Shown in pieces: positions 9,350 to 17,938 of a DNA stretch of 64,000 nucleotides. The translations under genes and the position numbers were made by a program. Under the pieces are notes generated by a model, which worked only from the letters and a program-made list of their open reading frames with translations, made no database searches and had not been told where the DNA came from. This DNA comes from an uncultured Psychrobacter sp. (GTDB lineage Bacteria > Pseudomonadota > Gammaproteobacteria > Pseudomonadales > Moraxellaceae), in assembly GCF_947495825.1 (NCBI RefSeq), contig NZ_CANMAH010000001.1, forward strand, positions 62,001 through 126,000, written 5' to 3'. How positions within the stretch are numbered: the first letter of the stretch is position 1; every line of letters starts with the position of its first letter.

Positions 9350-10376
9350 ATAACGTCCTCATAAATCAATAGTGTAAAAACAATAAATAGTTGAATTGTA
9401 TCGCAGTTTGGTTTTATATAGCGAGCTCTTATAGCAAATCTTTAGAGTCAGTTTTTGAGCCAGCAATTAAGCTATTAAAAGCTTCCCTTCCCCTTTATCA
9501 TCATGGGTATTATACAGCTTTTATCAACCTATCTTAAAAGCATTACGTCTGACCTAATCATAGGCGCTGGCCTAAAACCATTTAAGAGTTTGGTCAATGT
9601 GTAGGGTGCTTAGTAAGATTGCCATACTTACTAATTGCAATGTATCTATGTTTATCAAAGCAATGGGCACTACTAAAAATTTACAGCTATGGATGGTAGC
9701 ATTTATTATACTTGCAATATTCGCGCCGCATCTGCACTGGTTGATGAGGTGACCATCAGTAAATACTCCATTATTATTAACCGACATTCTGTTGCATAAG
9801 CTAATACTCTTAATTGCCCGGGTAAAACAACAGTCTCCCAGCAAACATTTTAGTTTTTTAATTATTAATAGTTGTGCCCCTTTGGTATGTTTTTTAACAT
9901 CAGTTAGCATCTTAAGAATTACGACTATTACCCTCACTTGGACAAATGCCATTCCTTTCTTAATAGCCTTTATCATGAGATTTTATGGGGTTAATAACTT
10001 CCAAACCAACATAAGTTCGAGTGTTACTAAATTGCTGATTAATGGACTTAAACCATAGATTATTTGTAGATCAGACGGTTATAGTTGGCGCAAATTGTGC
10101 AGCTGTTATCCTATTGCTACCAAAGATAAGTTTATCGGTAACCACATTCTTGACTTTATTACCAAGAACTAGCACGCTGTAGGAGACATGGTTACTGAAT
10201 ACAACTGACTATTGAATCATTCGATTGCAGAGTCAATGCAGTGTAAGAATATGAGGTTAGTTAGTAGTAGACAATAAGATAATCAGTTGTTGCGTTTACT
10301 CTTTCATATTTTAAGCTCATGTACTTACCAAGCGCTTATAATCTCTGTGATAAAATTTATAGATAGGAAATAATTT
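9350..10376. other. 1-kb interval without a convincing intact gene
   Basis: AT-rich stretch between two divergent glycosyltransferase units. It must contain the promoters of the leftward group (before 9349) and of the interrupted gene at 10377. The latter has an AGGAAAT ribosome-binding site just upstream and a run TGTGATAAAAT at about 10347 that could be a -10 region. Two overlapping open frames (9572-9976 minus, 9792-10058 plus) look unlike normal genes. The plus-strand readings suggest remnants of a membrane protein, listed separately. From 10060 to 10340 I see only short hydrophobic frames and no recognisable gene. Confidence 0.6.
9650..10058 (+). pseudogene. Possible decayed membrane-protein gene (TRIC/YadS-like C-terminal half)
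   Basis: Two plus-strand frames read as pieces of one hydrophobic protein broken by a stop/frameshift near 9751. The first (9650-9751) contains IKAMGTTKNLQLWMVAFII, and the second contains NTPLLLTDILLHKLI followed by SILRITTITLTWTNAIPF. The sequence order recalls the second half of TRIC/UPF0126 (YadS-like) membrane proteins, where MGT-, R-x-N-x-PLLL and LR--AI-W--P segments occur. I compared this from memory only. No N-terminal half is found upstream. If real, it is a leftover of an ancestral gene displaced during rearrangement of the glycan locus. It may equally be chance hydrophobic coding in AT-rich DNA. Confidence 0.22.
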
Positions 10377-10679
10377 ATGTCATCTGAATTGTCTATTAAT
10401 GATTCTAATAAACCCATCAACATTCTTTTCATTTATCATCGCCTTGACGGCATCGGTGGTATTGAGACCCGCTGGATAGATGAATTTCAATATTTAAATA
10501 AACACAATTATCAGGTCTACTTGTTAACCAACAAGAGAGCTTTTGATCCGAATATTGCTAAGCTATTCAATACCTGTCATTTTACTACAGTTGATATAGA
10601 AAGCGTGTCTTTAGCGACTGACTTCATCAAACTGGTCGATCATGTTGTTGATACTATCGAGAGTCATGAGCTATGCTGA
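10377..10679 (+). pseudogene. Glycosyltransferase family 4, 5' fragment cut by IS3-family element
   Basis: N-terminal part of a GT4-type glycosyltransferase, starting at an ATG with AGGAAAT upstream. The first 96 residues include FIYHRLDGIGGIETRW, the family's N-terminal glycine motif. Native sequence stops at 10666, after which the frame runs four codons into the insertion sequence and ends at a TGA (10677-10679). Removing the element and one copy of its TCA duplication joins this frame exactly to the 3' fragment at 11947, giving a continuous 445-residue protein. The gene was therefore intact until recently. The fragment lacks the catalytic C-terminal domain and should be non-functional alone. 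Confidence 0.88.
10664..10666. repeat. Target-site duplication of the IS, left copy (TCA)
   Basis: TCA directly before the left end of the insertion sequence, repeated at 11944-11946 directly after the right end. A 3-base duplication is usual for IS3-family elements. Deleting element plus one copy restores the interrupted reading frame (codons AGT CAT GAT ATT), which supports these exact boundaries. Confidence 0.8.
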
Positions 10680-10702
10680 AGAAACCGTACAAGTAAACTT
10701 GG
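10667..10702 (+). repeat. Left terminal inverted repeat of the IS3-family element
   Basis: Thirty-six bases beginning TGAGCTATGC and ending TAAACTTGG. They pair imperfectly with the right end at 11908-11943. The inner nine bases (TAAACTTGG) and a central CCGTA are fully conserved between the two ends. Confidence 0.8.
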
Positions 10703-10731
10703 TAAACTAAGCATAATAACAGGAGTTTACC

Positions 10732-11028
10732 ATGACCAAGAAAGTAAGAACCTACAGTGACGAATTTAAAGCCGAAGCTGTTAAAAAGATAGCAGACAAC
10801 AACGGCAATATCTCAGCCACTGCAAAGCAGCTTGGCATTGCCATGCAAACGCTCTCAAATTGGCATAACAAAGCCAATCAAGGCAAACTTGTAGGAACAA
10901 AGCAGTATGACCCTGAACTTATGAGTGCGCTTGAAGAGGTAAAACGCCTAAAGCGGCAGCTCAAAGTGGCTGAAGAGGAGCGCGAAATACTAAAAAAGGC
11001 GACGGCGTACTTTGCAAAGCACAGTTAG
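10732..11028 (+). CDS. IS3-family OrfA (HTH protein, first part of transposase)
   Basis: A 98-residue protein with the helix-turn-helix of IS3/IS911 OrfA proteins: EFKAEAVKKI, then SATAKQLGIAMQTLSNW at about residues 24-40. A C-terminal leucine-zipper-like helix (about 63-95) has LEEVKRLKRQL as its core. It binds the element's terminal repeats and, when the ribosome shifts at 10992-10998, becomes the N-terminus of OrfAB transposase. Start ATG follows AGGAG with good spacing. Length is normal for the family and nothing looks broken. Confidence 0.93.
   Translation: MTKKVRTYSDEFKAEAVKKIADNNGNISATAKQLGIAMQTLSNWHNKANQGKLVGTKQYDPELMSALEEVKRLKRQLKVAEEEREILKKATAYFAKHS
10992..10998 (+). other. Programmed -1 frameshift site (A AAA AAG)
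   Basis: The heptamer AAAAAAG lies in orfA with zero-frame codons AAA AAG, the X-XXY-YYZ phase needed for -1 slippage. After slipping, the frame is open without a stop for 27 codons up to the ATG annotated for orfB and on through its whole length. The position, within the end of the OrfA leucine zipper, matches other IS3-family elements. No stimulatory RNA structure was examined in detail. Confidence 0.75.
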
Positions 11029-11078
11029 TCAGGTACGCCTTTATCAAAGATAACCAGCACTTCTTTAGCATCACCACT

Positions 11079-11897
11079 ATGTGCCGCGTACTACAGGTTA
11101 AACCCTCAAGCTACTATGACTGGCTAGGTCGTGATATCAGTGACCAACAAATACATCGCAACCAGTCTGAGCTGCTAGTCAAAGCCGCACACATTGAAAC
11201 TAAAGAGCGTTATGGTATAGATCGTCTGCATTCCTATCTAAGCGATCAAGGGCATGATATTAGTCTATACATGGTCAGACGTATTAAAGAAGAGTTTGGC
11301 ATTAAATGTCGTCGTCACAAACGCTTTAAAATCACCACTGACTCTAATCACAACAAACTGGTCTATGATAACGTGCTTGATCAGCAGTTTGACGCTAAGC
11401 GCCCTAACGAGTCGTGGGTCAGCGACATCACCTATATCTGGACGAATGAGGGTTGGCTGTACTTAGCAGGGGTCAAAGACTTATACACCAAAGAGCTTGT
11501 CGGTTACGCTATTAACAAGCGTATGACCGCAGATTTAGTATGCCGTGCACTCAACATGGGGGTTAAGAATAAACGACCTGCTGAAGGGCTAATCGTTCAT
11601 TCTGACAGAGGCAGTCAGTACTGTAGCCATGCCTACCACAAGATCATTAAACAGCATCAGTTTACAGGATCTATGAGTGGCAAAGGCAATTGTTTCGACA
11701 ACGCTCCGATAGAAAGTTTCTGGGGCGTCTTGAAGAATGAGCTAGTGTATCACCAGAACTATAAAACTAGATTTGCAGCCATCAGCGATATCATTGGCTA
11801 TATTGAGCTGTATTACAATCAAACGAGGATTCAAAAGGGCTTGAGCTATAAGTCGCCAAGACAGATGTGGTTTGATTATTATCGTCAAGCTGCGTAA
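11079..11897 (+). CDS. IS3-family OrfB, DDE integrase-type transposase
   Basis: Catalytic part of the transposase, an rve-type RNase H-fold integrase. Visible elements are an N-terminal HTH_21-like region (IKEEFGIK at about 66-73), the first Asp in WVSDITYIW, the second Asp in VHSDRGSQY and the Glu in APIESFWGVLKNE. The C-terminal YYNQTRIQKGL, seen in IS3 OrfB proteins, is also present. The protein can be made as OrfAB by -1 frameshifting; its frame extends upstream of this ATG to 10998. The 272 residues and all catalytic positions are intact, so it is likely functional. Confidence 0.95.
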   Translation: MCRVLQVKPSSYYDWLGRDISDQQIHRNQSELLVKAAHIETKERYGIDRLHSYLSDQGHDISLYMVRRIKEEFGIKCRRHKRFKITTDSNHNKLVYDNVLDQQFDAKRPNESWVSDITYIWTNEGWLYLAGVKDLYTKELVGYAINKRMTADLVCRALNMGVKNKRPAEGLIVHSDRGSQYCSHAYHKIIKQHQFTGSMSGKGNCFDNAPIESFWGVLKNELVYHQNYKTRFAAISDIIGYIELYYNQTRIQKGLSYKSPRQMWFDYYRQAA

Positions 11898-11907
11898 CTA
11901 AAATCTC

Positions 11908-11943
11908 CCAAGTTTAAGTCTACGGGATTGACGGCAGGGGTCA
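11908..11943 (-). repeat. Right terminal inverted repeat of the IS3-family element
   Basis: Reads on the minus strand from TGACCCCTGC to TAAACTTGG. It matches the left repeat at 24 of 36 positions and is followed directly by the TCA target duplication at 11944-11946. Confidence 0.8.
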
Positions 11944-11946
11944 TCA

Positions 11947-12994
11947 TGATATTGAATTACTGAGCATACATATGCTTGATTTGTTTGCCTGTGCAGCGGT
12001 AATAGCCGCTCAACTTTGTCGTATCCCTGTTATTTCAACTATTCATGGACCTTTAGATATATATCGCACACCATTTAATCGATTATTTATCCAAAAGTTA
12101 ACAGGTGAAAGTTTTAGTTTGTCCATCTATGTTTCTAAGTTATTAGAAAGCATTATCCCAGCTAGAAACGCCGATAAAACTATTATTCCCAACTTAATTA
12201 ATTTAAATGAATATCGACATCAAACAAGTGAAATAACACCAGCTTGGCTATTAATAAGTCGTATAAGTGCTGAAAAGTACGAATCGATTTTACGGTTTTT
12301 GCAGGCAGCAAATAGTTGTAATATAGCTAATATTGACATCGCAGGCGGCGGTGATCCATTAGAACTACGCAAACGTATCAATGCTCTTGATATCAAAACT
12401 CAAGTAAGGTTTTTAGGTGAAGTTAGAGAGATAGCGGAACTGATACCAGGGTATTTAGGTGTTGCTGGAATGGGCCGTGTCGCTATAGAAGGCTTAGCGT
12501 GTCAAAAGCCAGTGTGTATTATTTCTCCTGAAGGCAGTTTAATCGGCTTAGTGACTACATATAACTTTACACGTCTTAAAAATTATAATTTCACTGGCAA
12601 AGGACTCGTAGCAATTGACAATCAAGAGCTATCCAAACAGCTCGAACGTCACACTCCTGAGAATAGTCAACACCTCTATCAAAAATTAAAACATGAGCTT
12701 TCTATCGATAATTGGGATAGATACATTGAGCTGTATAAAAAAATAACTTTTATAGACAATCAAGCCTTAGAATCTCTTTACCATAAGCTTGCTTACTTTG
12801 CAGTTACCCTTTCACGTCCATTTGAAAAAGATGAGTTTTTTTGGCATTTGTTTTATGAGACTTTAATTGAATATAAATTAGATAATATCAAAGAAATGTA
12901 CCATTATTATGAAGATAGTATCGGGCTTAATAGTGACTATCCTAATCCTTATAAAACAAATAAAAAAATAAAATGGCGAAAAAAGTTTAAGTAG
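11947..12994 (+). pseudogene. Glycosyltransferase family 4, 3' fragment cut by IS3-family element
   Basis: Remaining 348 codons of the glycosyltransferase begun at 10377; first native codon after the element is GAT (11948), and an internal ATG lies at 11972. It includes ISTIHGP and a C-terminal donor domain with LLISRIS, IAGGGDP, VRFLGEV, then GMGRVAIEGLACQKPV, where the E-x7-E of family 4 is only partly matched. An extra C-terminal region of about 90 residues has high Lys/Tyr content. It could be translated from 11972, but without the N-terminal glycine motif activity is doubtful. Exact excision of the insertion sequence would restore it. It ends just before a bidirectional terminator. Confidence 0.85.
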
Positions 12995-13020
12995 CTATAC
13001 TTTATATAAGTAGTCATAAA

Positions 13021-13054
13021 AAAAGCTAAGACCTATATAAGTCTTAGCTTTTTT
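13021..13054. terminator. Bidirectional intrinsic terminator between the glycan locus and ilvE
   Basis: A perfect 12-bp stem (AAAAGCTAAGAC with GTCTTAGCTTTT), an 8-base loop and T-runs on both strands. It serves the rightward interrupted glycosyltransferase and the leftward ilvE. Confidence 0.85.
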
Positions 13055-13087
13055 ACATATAAACATTCAATTAACCTAAGCTTATAA

Positions 13088-14017
13088 TTAATCAATAAAG
13101 CTTAACCAATCCATATACTTCTCATTACGCCCATGCACCACATCAAAATACAAGGTTTGCAGCTTTTCAGTCAATGGACCACGGCTACCGTTACCGATAG
13201 TACGATCGTCATACTCACGAATAGGCGTAACCTCAGCAGCTGTACCGGTCATAAAGATTTCATCGGCCAGGTAGAACTCATCTCGAGTGATACGGCGCTC
13301 AATGACGTTAATGCCCAAATCAGCGGCAAACTGTAAAATAGTGCGACGAGTAATACCATCCAAAGCTCCACCAGATAAGTCTGGGGTATGTAGCTCACCA
13401 TTCTTAACTAAGAATAAATTCTCACCGGCACCTTGGCAAACAAAGCCTTGTGGGTCCATCAAGATAGCTTCGTCATAACCATTACGAGTCACTTCTTGGT
13501 TAGCCATGATAGATACAGGATAGTTACTTGAAGCCTTAGCCTTACACATCGTGACGTTTGGCATGTGGTGTGTATAAGAAGAGGTTTTGACGCGGATACC
13601 GTTTTGAATGCCCTCTTCGCCAAGATATGCACCCCAGTGCCAAGCAGCAACCATTGCATTGATACTGTTGCCATGGGAGGACAGGCCTAGTTTTTCTGCG
13701 CCCACCCAAATAAGTGGACGAATATAAGCTTCTGCTAACTCATTTTGTTTAACCACATCTTTATGTGCTTGCTCAAGCGTAGCCGCATCAAAAGGCACAT
13801 CCATTTGAAATATTTTTGCAGACCCTAACAGACGCTCAGTATGCTCTTTTAAACGGAAGATTGCGGTACGATTGTCATCAGTTTGATAAGCGCGTACTCC
13901 TTCAAACACCGCCATACCATAATGCAAACTATGGGTAAGTACATGAACTTTGGCATCAGGTTGTTCAACCATCGTACCGTTCATCCAAAGCTTGCCTTCC
14001 TGTGTTGCCATATTCAT
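13088..14017 (-). CDS. ilvE: Branched-chain amino-acid aminotransferase
   Basis: PLP-dependent class IV aminotransferase interconverting branched-chain 2-oxo acids with valine, leucine and isoleucine in the cytoplasm. Visible features are the N-terminal LWMNG segment, SLHYGMAVFEGVRAY and a PLP-lysine region around KAKASSNY. QGAGENLFLVK and the GITRRTI segment, both typical of IlvE, are also present. At 309 residues it is the usual length. The start ATG follows AAGGAT about 6 bases upstream. The gene marks one edge of the glycan locus and converges on it, sharing a terminator at 13021-13054. It works in the same pathway as leuA further along in this window. Confidence 0.96.
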   Translation of the reverse strand: MNMATQEGKLWMNGTMVEQPDAKVHVLTHSLHYGMAVFEGVRAYQTDDNRTAIFRLKEHTERLLGSAKIFQMDVPFDAATLEQAHKDVVKQNELAEAYIRPLIWVGAEKLGLSSHGNSINAMVAAWHWGAYLGEEGIQNGIRVKTSSYTHHMPNVTMCKAKASSNYPVSIMANQEVTRNGYDEAILMDPQGFVCQGAGENLFLVKNGELHTPDLSGGALDGITRRTILQFAADLGINVIERRITRDEFYLADEIFMTGTAAEVTPIREYDDRTIGNGSRGPLTEKLQTLYFDVVHGRNEKYMDWLSFID

Positions 14018-14209
14018 GTAAAAATCCTTATGTTAGTACTAACGACTAACTTTTTGTTGAGTTTTAAGTAACTATTTTAATTAAAATTGTATGATTACAC
14101 TGAGTCCGTATTAGTGTGCAAATGATTATATCATCGGCAAGCCAAACAAATGAAACATTTTAGTTTGTCGTTATATGGCTTTTATTTATATCCTTTGTTG
14201 TATAAACGC

Positions 14210-17077
14210 TTATTTCGCTTCTATTGACGGTCCACCCATCAAATGTTGCCACTGAGATTGCACAAGCGCACGTGTCTCTGTCCATAATGATTCATCTACC
14301 AGCAAGGATTGCTCAGACAGTGCCAGCTGGTGGGCAGCAGCTCGTATACGCAGATACGCATCAGTTAAATCTTGGCAAACTTGCTCATCCCAAATACCAA
14401 GCAGCGCCACTTCTTCAAAGATACGTACGTTGTCGCTCCACTTGGTCAGGCTTGGGTACTCATGCGAATAGGCCAGCACTACAAATTGCGCTAAAAACTC
14501 AATATCAATAATGCCGCCAGCGTCTTGCTTGAGATGAAACTTGCCAGCTTGTTGTTGTCCCCGACTGGTGCCAAGATGTTTTTGCATTTTGATGCGCATA
14601 CTTGTCACCTCTGTACGCACTTCATCAAGTGTACGCGGCAAAGCCAATATTGTACGGCGAATATCGCAAAATAGTGCTGTTACACGTTTGTCACCGCATA
14701 TTGCCCGTGCCCGAACCAGTGCTTGATGCTCCCAAGCCCATGCTTTGTCACGTTGATAAGTCTCAAAAGCATGGCAAGAGACCACCATCATACCTGCATT
14801 ACCTGAGGGACGCAGACGCATATCAATCTCATATGCTCGTCCATCACGCGTTTGCGTATTAAGATAAGTCATAAGCTTTTGCGCCAGACGTGCAGCGAAC
14901 TTCATCCCACTTACTGACTTCTCACCAGTCGTCATGCCCTGCTCTTTTATCTTGTGCAAAAACACCAAGTCTAAATCGGATGAGTAAGACAGCTCAAGAC
15001 CACCAAGCTTACCATAACCAATAATAGCAAAACCACAATCAGCTTCAGTGACTGGATCACCATTTTGGGCGATAGGATAGCCGTAGCGCTTGACCAATTC
15101 TGCAAAAGCGCGCTCCAGTGCCGCTTCTAACACCACAGCTGCAATGTAAGTTAAAGAATCTGATACTTTCATGATGGGCCTTTCAGCCAAGACGTCACTG
15201 GCAGCAACGGCCAACACCTGATTCTTTTTAAACAACCGCAGCACGCTCAATAGCTCTTCTTCGTCATCAGGCTCTACACGCAATAGACGCTGACGCAAGA
15301 TGTCGTGTAGCTCTAATTTGTCCGGCAAATGACGATAGCGCTGCTGTAAAAAGGTATCCAGTAAGACAGGATACCGTGCCAGCTCATTGGCAATCCAAGG
15401 GCTAGCAGACAACATCGGAATCAGCTCAACCGTTGCATTAGGGTTTTCTGCGATCATGACCAAGTAGATTGAGCGTCGACAGATGGCCTCAAGTAAATTA
15501 ATGAGACGCGGTAGTGCACTATTGGCCAGTTGCTGCTGTTCTTGATGCGCAAGCAACGCATGCACGATTACCGGATAAGCGTCATCTAAACGTGTTCGAG
15601 CTTCATCGCTTAGGTTGGCGACCATTTTTGATTGCCAAAATGCCTGTAGTTGTGCGCGGTTTTGCTCCGTTAGTATGGTATTGAGCTGCGCAATTTGCTC
15701 ATCAAGATTGGCATGGTCAAGCTCAGTGTCTTCTTGATCGGGTACTTGCCGTTCAGTCACCATACGCTCAAATGGAACATTGACATTTTCGCGATGTAGA
15801 TTAAGCGTTGTTAGTAGTGCAGCCCAAGTCTCAAAGCCTAAAGTAATGGCCAAATTGTACTGCCAGTGTTCATCATTAGGTAGCCGCTGGGTCTGCTGAT
15901 CGTTAATTGCTTGAATACCGTGTTCAAGACGGCGCAAAAACCGGTAAGCGGCCTGTAATTGACCATAGGTCGAGTATTCAAGATATTCAAGCTCGTACAG
16001 CACCTCCATCGCTTGCAGGCATGACTTGACTTGTAGCTGCGGATGACGACCACCGTAGATAAGCTGAAAGGCTTGTACGATAAACTCAATATCACGAATA
16101 CCGCCAGCACCCAGCTTAATATTGTCCAAATCTTCTCGCTGTGCCACTTGATTTTGGATGAGAGATTTCATCTCACGCAAAGCCGAAAAAGCACTATAAT
16201 CGACGTAATAGCGAAAAACGAAAGGCTTAATGAGCGCTTGCAACTCATCATAAAATGGCGGTGTAACCTGACCGACTACGCGTGCTTTAAGCCAAGCAAA
16301 ACGCTCCCACGCTCGGCCATGGTTGGCAAAGTACTTTTGCAATGCTGATAGATGAATGGCCAAATCGCTACCATCACCCCATGGGCGCAAACGCATGTCT
16401 ACTCGGAATACAAAACCATCTGCGGTACAATTATCCAATAGCTTAATAATACCTTGACCAAGACGTGTCATAAAACGTTTATTATCAATACTTCGCGTAC
16501 CCTTTGCTTTATCTCCATCAGTCTCACCGCGCGCTTGATGGACAAATATCAGGTCAATATCACTCGATAAATTCAGTTCATGAGCGCCAAGTTTACCCAT
16601 AGCCATAATTGCCATGTCGTCAATACGCTTCACCCCTTTATCATCTATAAAAGTTGGCTTGCCATATTGGGCAACCAATTGCTGATAAGTATATTCTTTA
16701 GCAAAAACTATACAACCATCAGCAAGCTCAGAGAGCTCATCCGTCAACTGTTCAAGCTTTATCATTCTTAGAGCATCCTGCCAAATCCAGCGCATCATCA
16801 ATAGATTGCGCAGATTTCGCAGCCCTTTCATGACTGTCGCCTCATCACCCAACTGGTAGTTATCATCTAACGTATAATCTTGAATAAGATCATCTATTTG
16901 CTGACGAGTTAATGTTTGATTGAGTGGATAACTGCGCAAAAACGTCTGACAAGAAGTCGTCCGACTCTCCCAAATCTGATACGCAAAAGCACTAGCCGTA
17001 CCCAAAACTTGGATTTGTTCTTCTGTAGGCTGATGGCTTTGGTTACTAGGTGTAGTAGATGACATCGCTAGTGACAT
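14210..17077 (-). CDS. glnE: Bifunctional glutamine synthetase adenylyltransferase/deadenylase
   Basis: Controls glutamine synthetase by adding or removing AMP in response to PII and glutamine. Two nucleotidyltransferase domains are visible. The deadenylylase one has MGKLGAHELNLSSDIDL (about residue 185) and the adenylyltransferase one has YGKLGGLELSYSSDLDL (about 690), each followed by a GlnD-PII-UTase-type helical domain with MRLRP motifs. Length, 955 residues from the ATG at 17077, is normal. That start is chosen because GGAG lies 8 bases upstream, although the frame stays open to 17098. It is transcribed away from the tus operon. No regulatory nitrogen site could be assigned with confidence. 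Confidence 0.95.
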   Translation of the reverse strand: MSLAMSSTTPSNQSHQPTEEQIQVLGTASAFAYQIWESRTTSCQTFLRSYPLNQTLTRQQIDDLIQDYTLDDNYQLGDEATVMKGLRNLRNLLMMRWIWQDALRMIKLEQLTDELSELADGCIVFAKEYTYQQLVAQYGKPTFIDDKGVKRIDDMAIMAMGKLGAHELNLSSDIDLIFVHQARGETDGDKAKGTRSIDNKRFMTRLGQGIIKLLDNCTADGFVFRVDMRLRPWGDGSDLAIHLSALQKYFANHGRAWERFAWLKARVVGQVTPPFYDELQALIKPFVFRYYVDYSAFSALREMKSLIQNQVAQREDLDNIKLGAGGIRDIEFIVQAFQLIYGGRHPQLQVKSCLQAMEVLYELEYLEYSTYGQLQAAYRFLRRLEHGIQAINDQQTQRLPNDEHWQYNLAITLGFETWAALLTTLNLHRENVNVPFERMVTERQVPDQEDTELDHANLDEQIAQLNTILTEQNRAQLQAFWQSKMVANLSDEARTRLDDAYPVIVHALLAHQEQQQLANSALPRLINLLEAICRRSIYLVMIAENPNATVELIPMLSASPWIANELARYPVLLDTFLQQRYRHLPDKLELHDILRQRLLRVEPDDEEELLSVLRLFKKNQVLAVAASDVLAERPIMKVSDSLTYIAAVVLEAALERAFAELVKRYGYPIAQNGDPVTEADCGFAIIGYGKLGGLELSYSSDLDLVFLHKIKEQGMTTGEKSVSGMKFAARLAQKLMTYLNTQTRDGRAYEIDMRLRPSGNAGMMVVSCHAFETYQRDKAWAWEHQALVRARAICGDKRVTALFCDIRRTILALPRTLDEVRTEVTSMRIKMQKHLGTSRGQQQAGKFHLKQDAGGIIDIEFLAQFVVLAYSHEYPSLTKWSDNVRIFEEVALLGIWDEQVCQDLTDAYLRIRAAAHQLALSEQSLLVDESLWTETRALVQSQWQHLMGGPSIEAK

Positions 17078-17443
17078 AATAAGTACTCCGTGCAGCATGG
17101 ATCAATAAGACTACCTGAACCTAACCGTCTTGTTCATAGTTTTTTCTAACGAGAGGGTCACATTAGATAAACTGTTGCAGGTATGACCATCTTGCGGTTT
17201 ACAATACATACAGCATTTGACTGGGTCAACTTTATGGTAGCATGAATACTAAAAACCTAAACGAGCAACCATTACTTTTGGTAGTAAGAAGTTGTAGAAT
17301 ACTAGATTGACAATCTAAAATGCGTGATAGCTCACGTAAACGCAATGCTAAAACAAATCCAAGCGTTTTTATTTATATTTCATTCTCTTTTAATACTCAC
17401 AACAACCAACAACCAACAACTGATTACTGGTGATACTACCTAT
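17078..17443. other. Divergent intergenic region between glnE and tusD
   Basis: About 366 bases that must hold promoters for glnE (left) and the tus operon (right). A short palindrome TTGAC-TGG-GTCAA is at 17217-17229. The sequence from 17324 is open in the tusD frame, but it has low-complexity repeats (ACAACCAAC) and no family similarity, so it is treated as leader. No convincing promoter or RNA structure was identified. Confidence 0.4.
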
Positions 17444-17911
17444 ATGACCGTGCCAATAACTAACAAACCTACTCCATTATTATTAATTACTACCGATCCA
17501 GGCCACCCGCTTGCGCATTTAGCACTACGTTATGCTCGTACCTTTTTAAAGCAAATAACATCAAAGCAGGTACAACATCACGATGAAAGTACGGGGCAGC
17601 AAGTCGCTGAAAGTGTTACGCAACCCTTAAATGTCTTTTTTTATGCTGATGCCGCCCACATAGCCAATCGCTTGCGCTGGCAGTCAGCAGATCAGACTGA
17701 CTTAACTAAAGAATGGCAAGCGCTTGCTAAGCAATACCAGCTCTCGCTACCTGTATGCGTCAGCACTGCGCTTAGCCGCGGCGTTAGTGATAATGATAAC
17801 AGTACACGCCATCAACTAAATGGTGAAAATATTGCCAATGGTTTTCATTTGGTTGGTCTTAGTGATCTTGCAATGATGATGCAAAGCAACTGCCGTCTGC
17901 TACAGTTTTAA
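17444..17911 (+). CDS. tusD: tRNA 2-thiouridine synthesis sulfurtransferase TusD
   Basis: DsrE-family sulfur carrier. In the TusBCD complex, TusD accepts persulfide sulfur from TusA and passes it to TusE for 2-thiolation of wobble uridine by MnmA. The start ATG at 17444 is chosen because family similarity begins there (LLLITTDPGHP); the frame is open 120 bases further upstream. The family's active cysteine is in LPVCVSTALSRGVSD, and a Rossmann-like fold ends in GLSDLAMMM. At 155 residues it is somewhat longer than the enterobacterial protein because of a Gln/Ser-rich insertion around residues 30-50. First gene of a four-gene operon whose target enzyme gene, mnmA, is at 46863. Confidence 0.88.
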   Translation: MTVPITNKPTPLLLITTDPGHPLAHLALRYARTFLKQITSKQVQHHDESTGQQVAESVTQPLNVFFYADAAHIANRLRWQSADQTDLTKEWQALAKQYQLSLPVCVSTALSRGVSDNDNSTRHQLNGENIANGFHLVGLSDLAMMMQSNCRLLQF

Positions 17912-17938
17912 GTGAGCATAAACAATGAAGGATGATCT

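Larger units (their letters stand above)
10667..11943 (+). mobile_element. Complete IS3-family insertion sequence, 1277 bp
   Basis: Element bounded by imperfect 36-base terminal inverted repeats (24 of 36 positions match), starting TGAGC and ending GGGGTCA, and flanked by TCA direct repeats. It carries orfA and orfB in a -1 frame relation with an A-AAA-AAG slippery site, the standard IS3-family layout for making OrfAB transposase by programmed frameshifting. Both reading frames are intact, with D, D and E catalytic positions present, so the element is probably still active. It is inserted in a glycosyltransferase gene in the same orientation. Subgroup and name would need a comparison against an IS collection. 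Confidence 0.93.

Noticed and set aside
9572..9976. Minus-strand open frame of 134 codons in the non-coding interval
   Set aside because: No ribosome-binding site, odd composition, no recognisable domain; overlaps plus-strand fragments. Not supported as a gene.
10061..10110. Frame reading DGYSWRK, resembling a plant WRKY-type motif
   Set aside because: Only seven residues match, the frame ends in stops within 45 codons, and WRKY domains are not expected in bacteria. Chance match.
2562..12994. O-antigen or capsule locus
   Set aside because: No wzx flippase, wzy polymerase, wza/wzc/wzb, or nucleotide-sugar synthesis genes are present. Core/LOS glycosyltransferases fit better.
17324..17443. 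N-terminal extension of TusD
   Set aside because: The frame is open, but the extra 40 residues include low-complexity TTTNNQQ sequence and family similarity begins at 17444.
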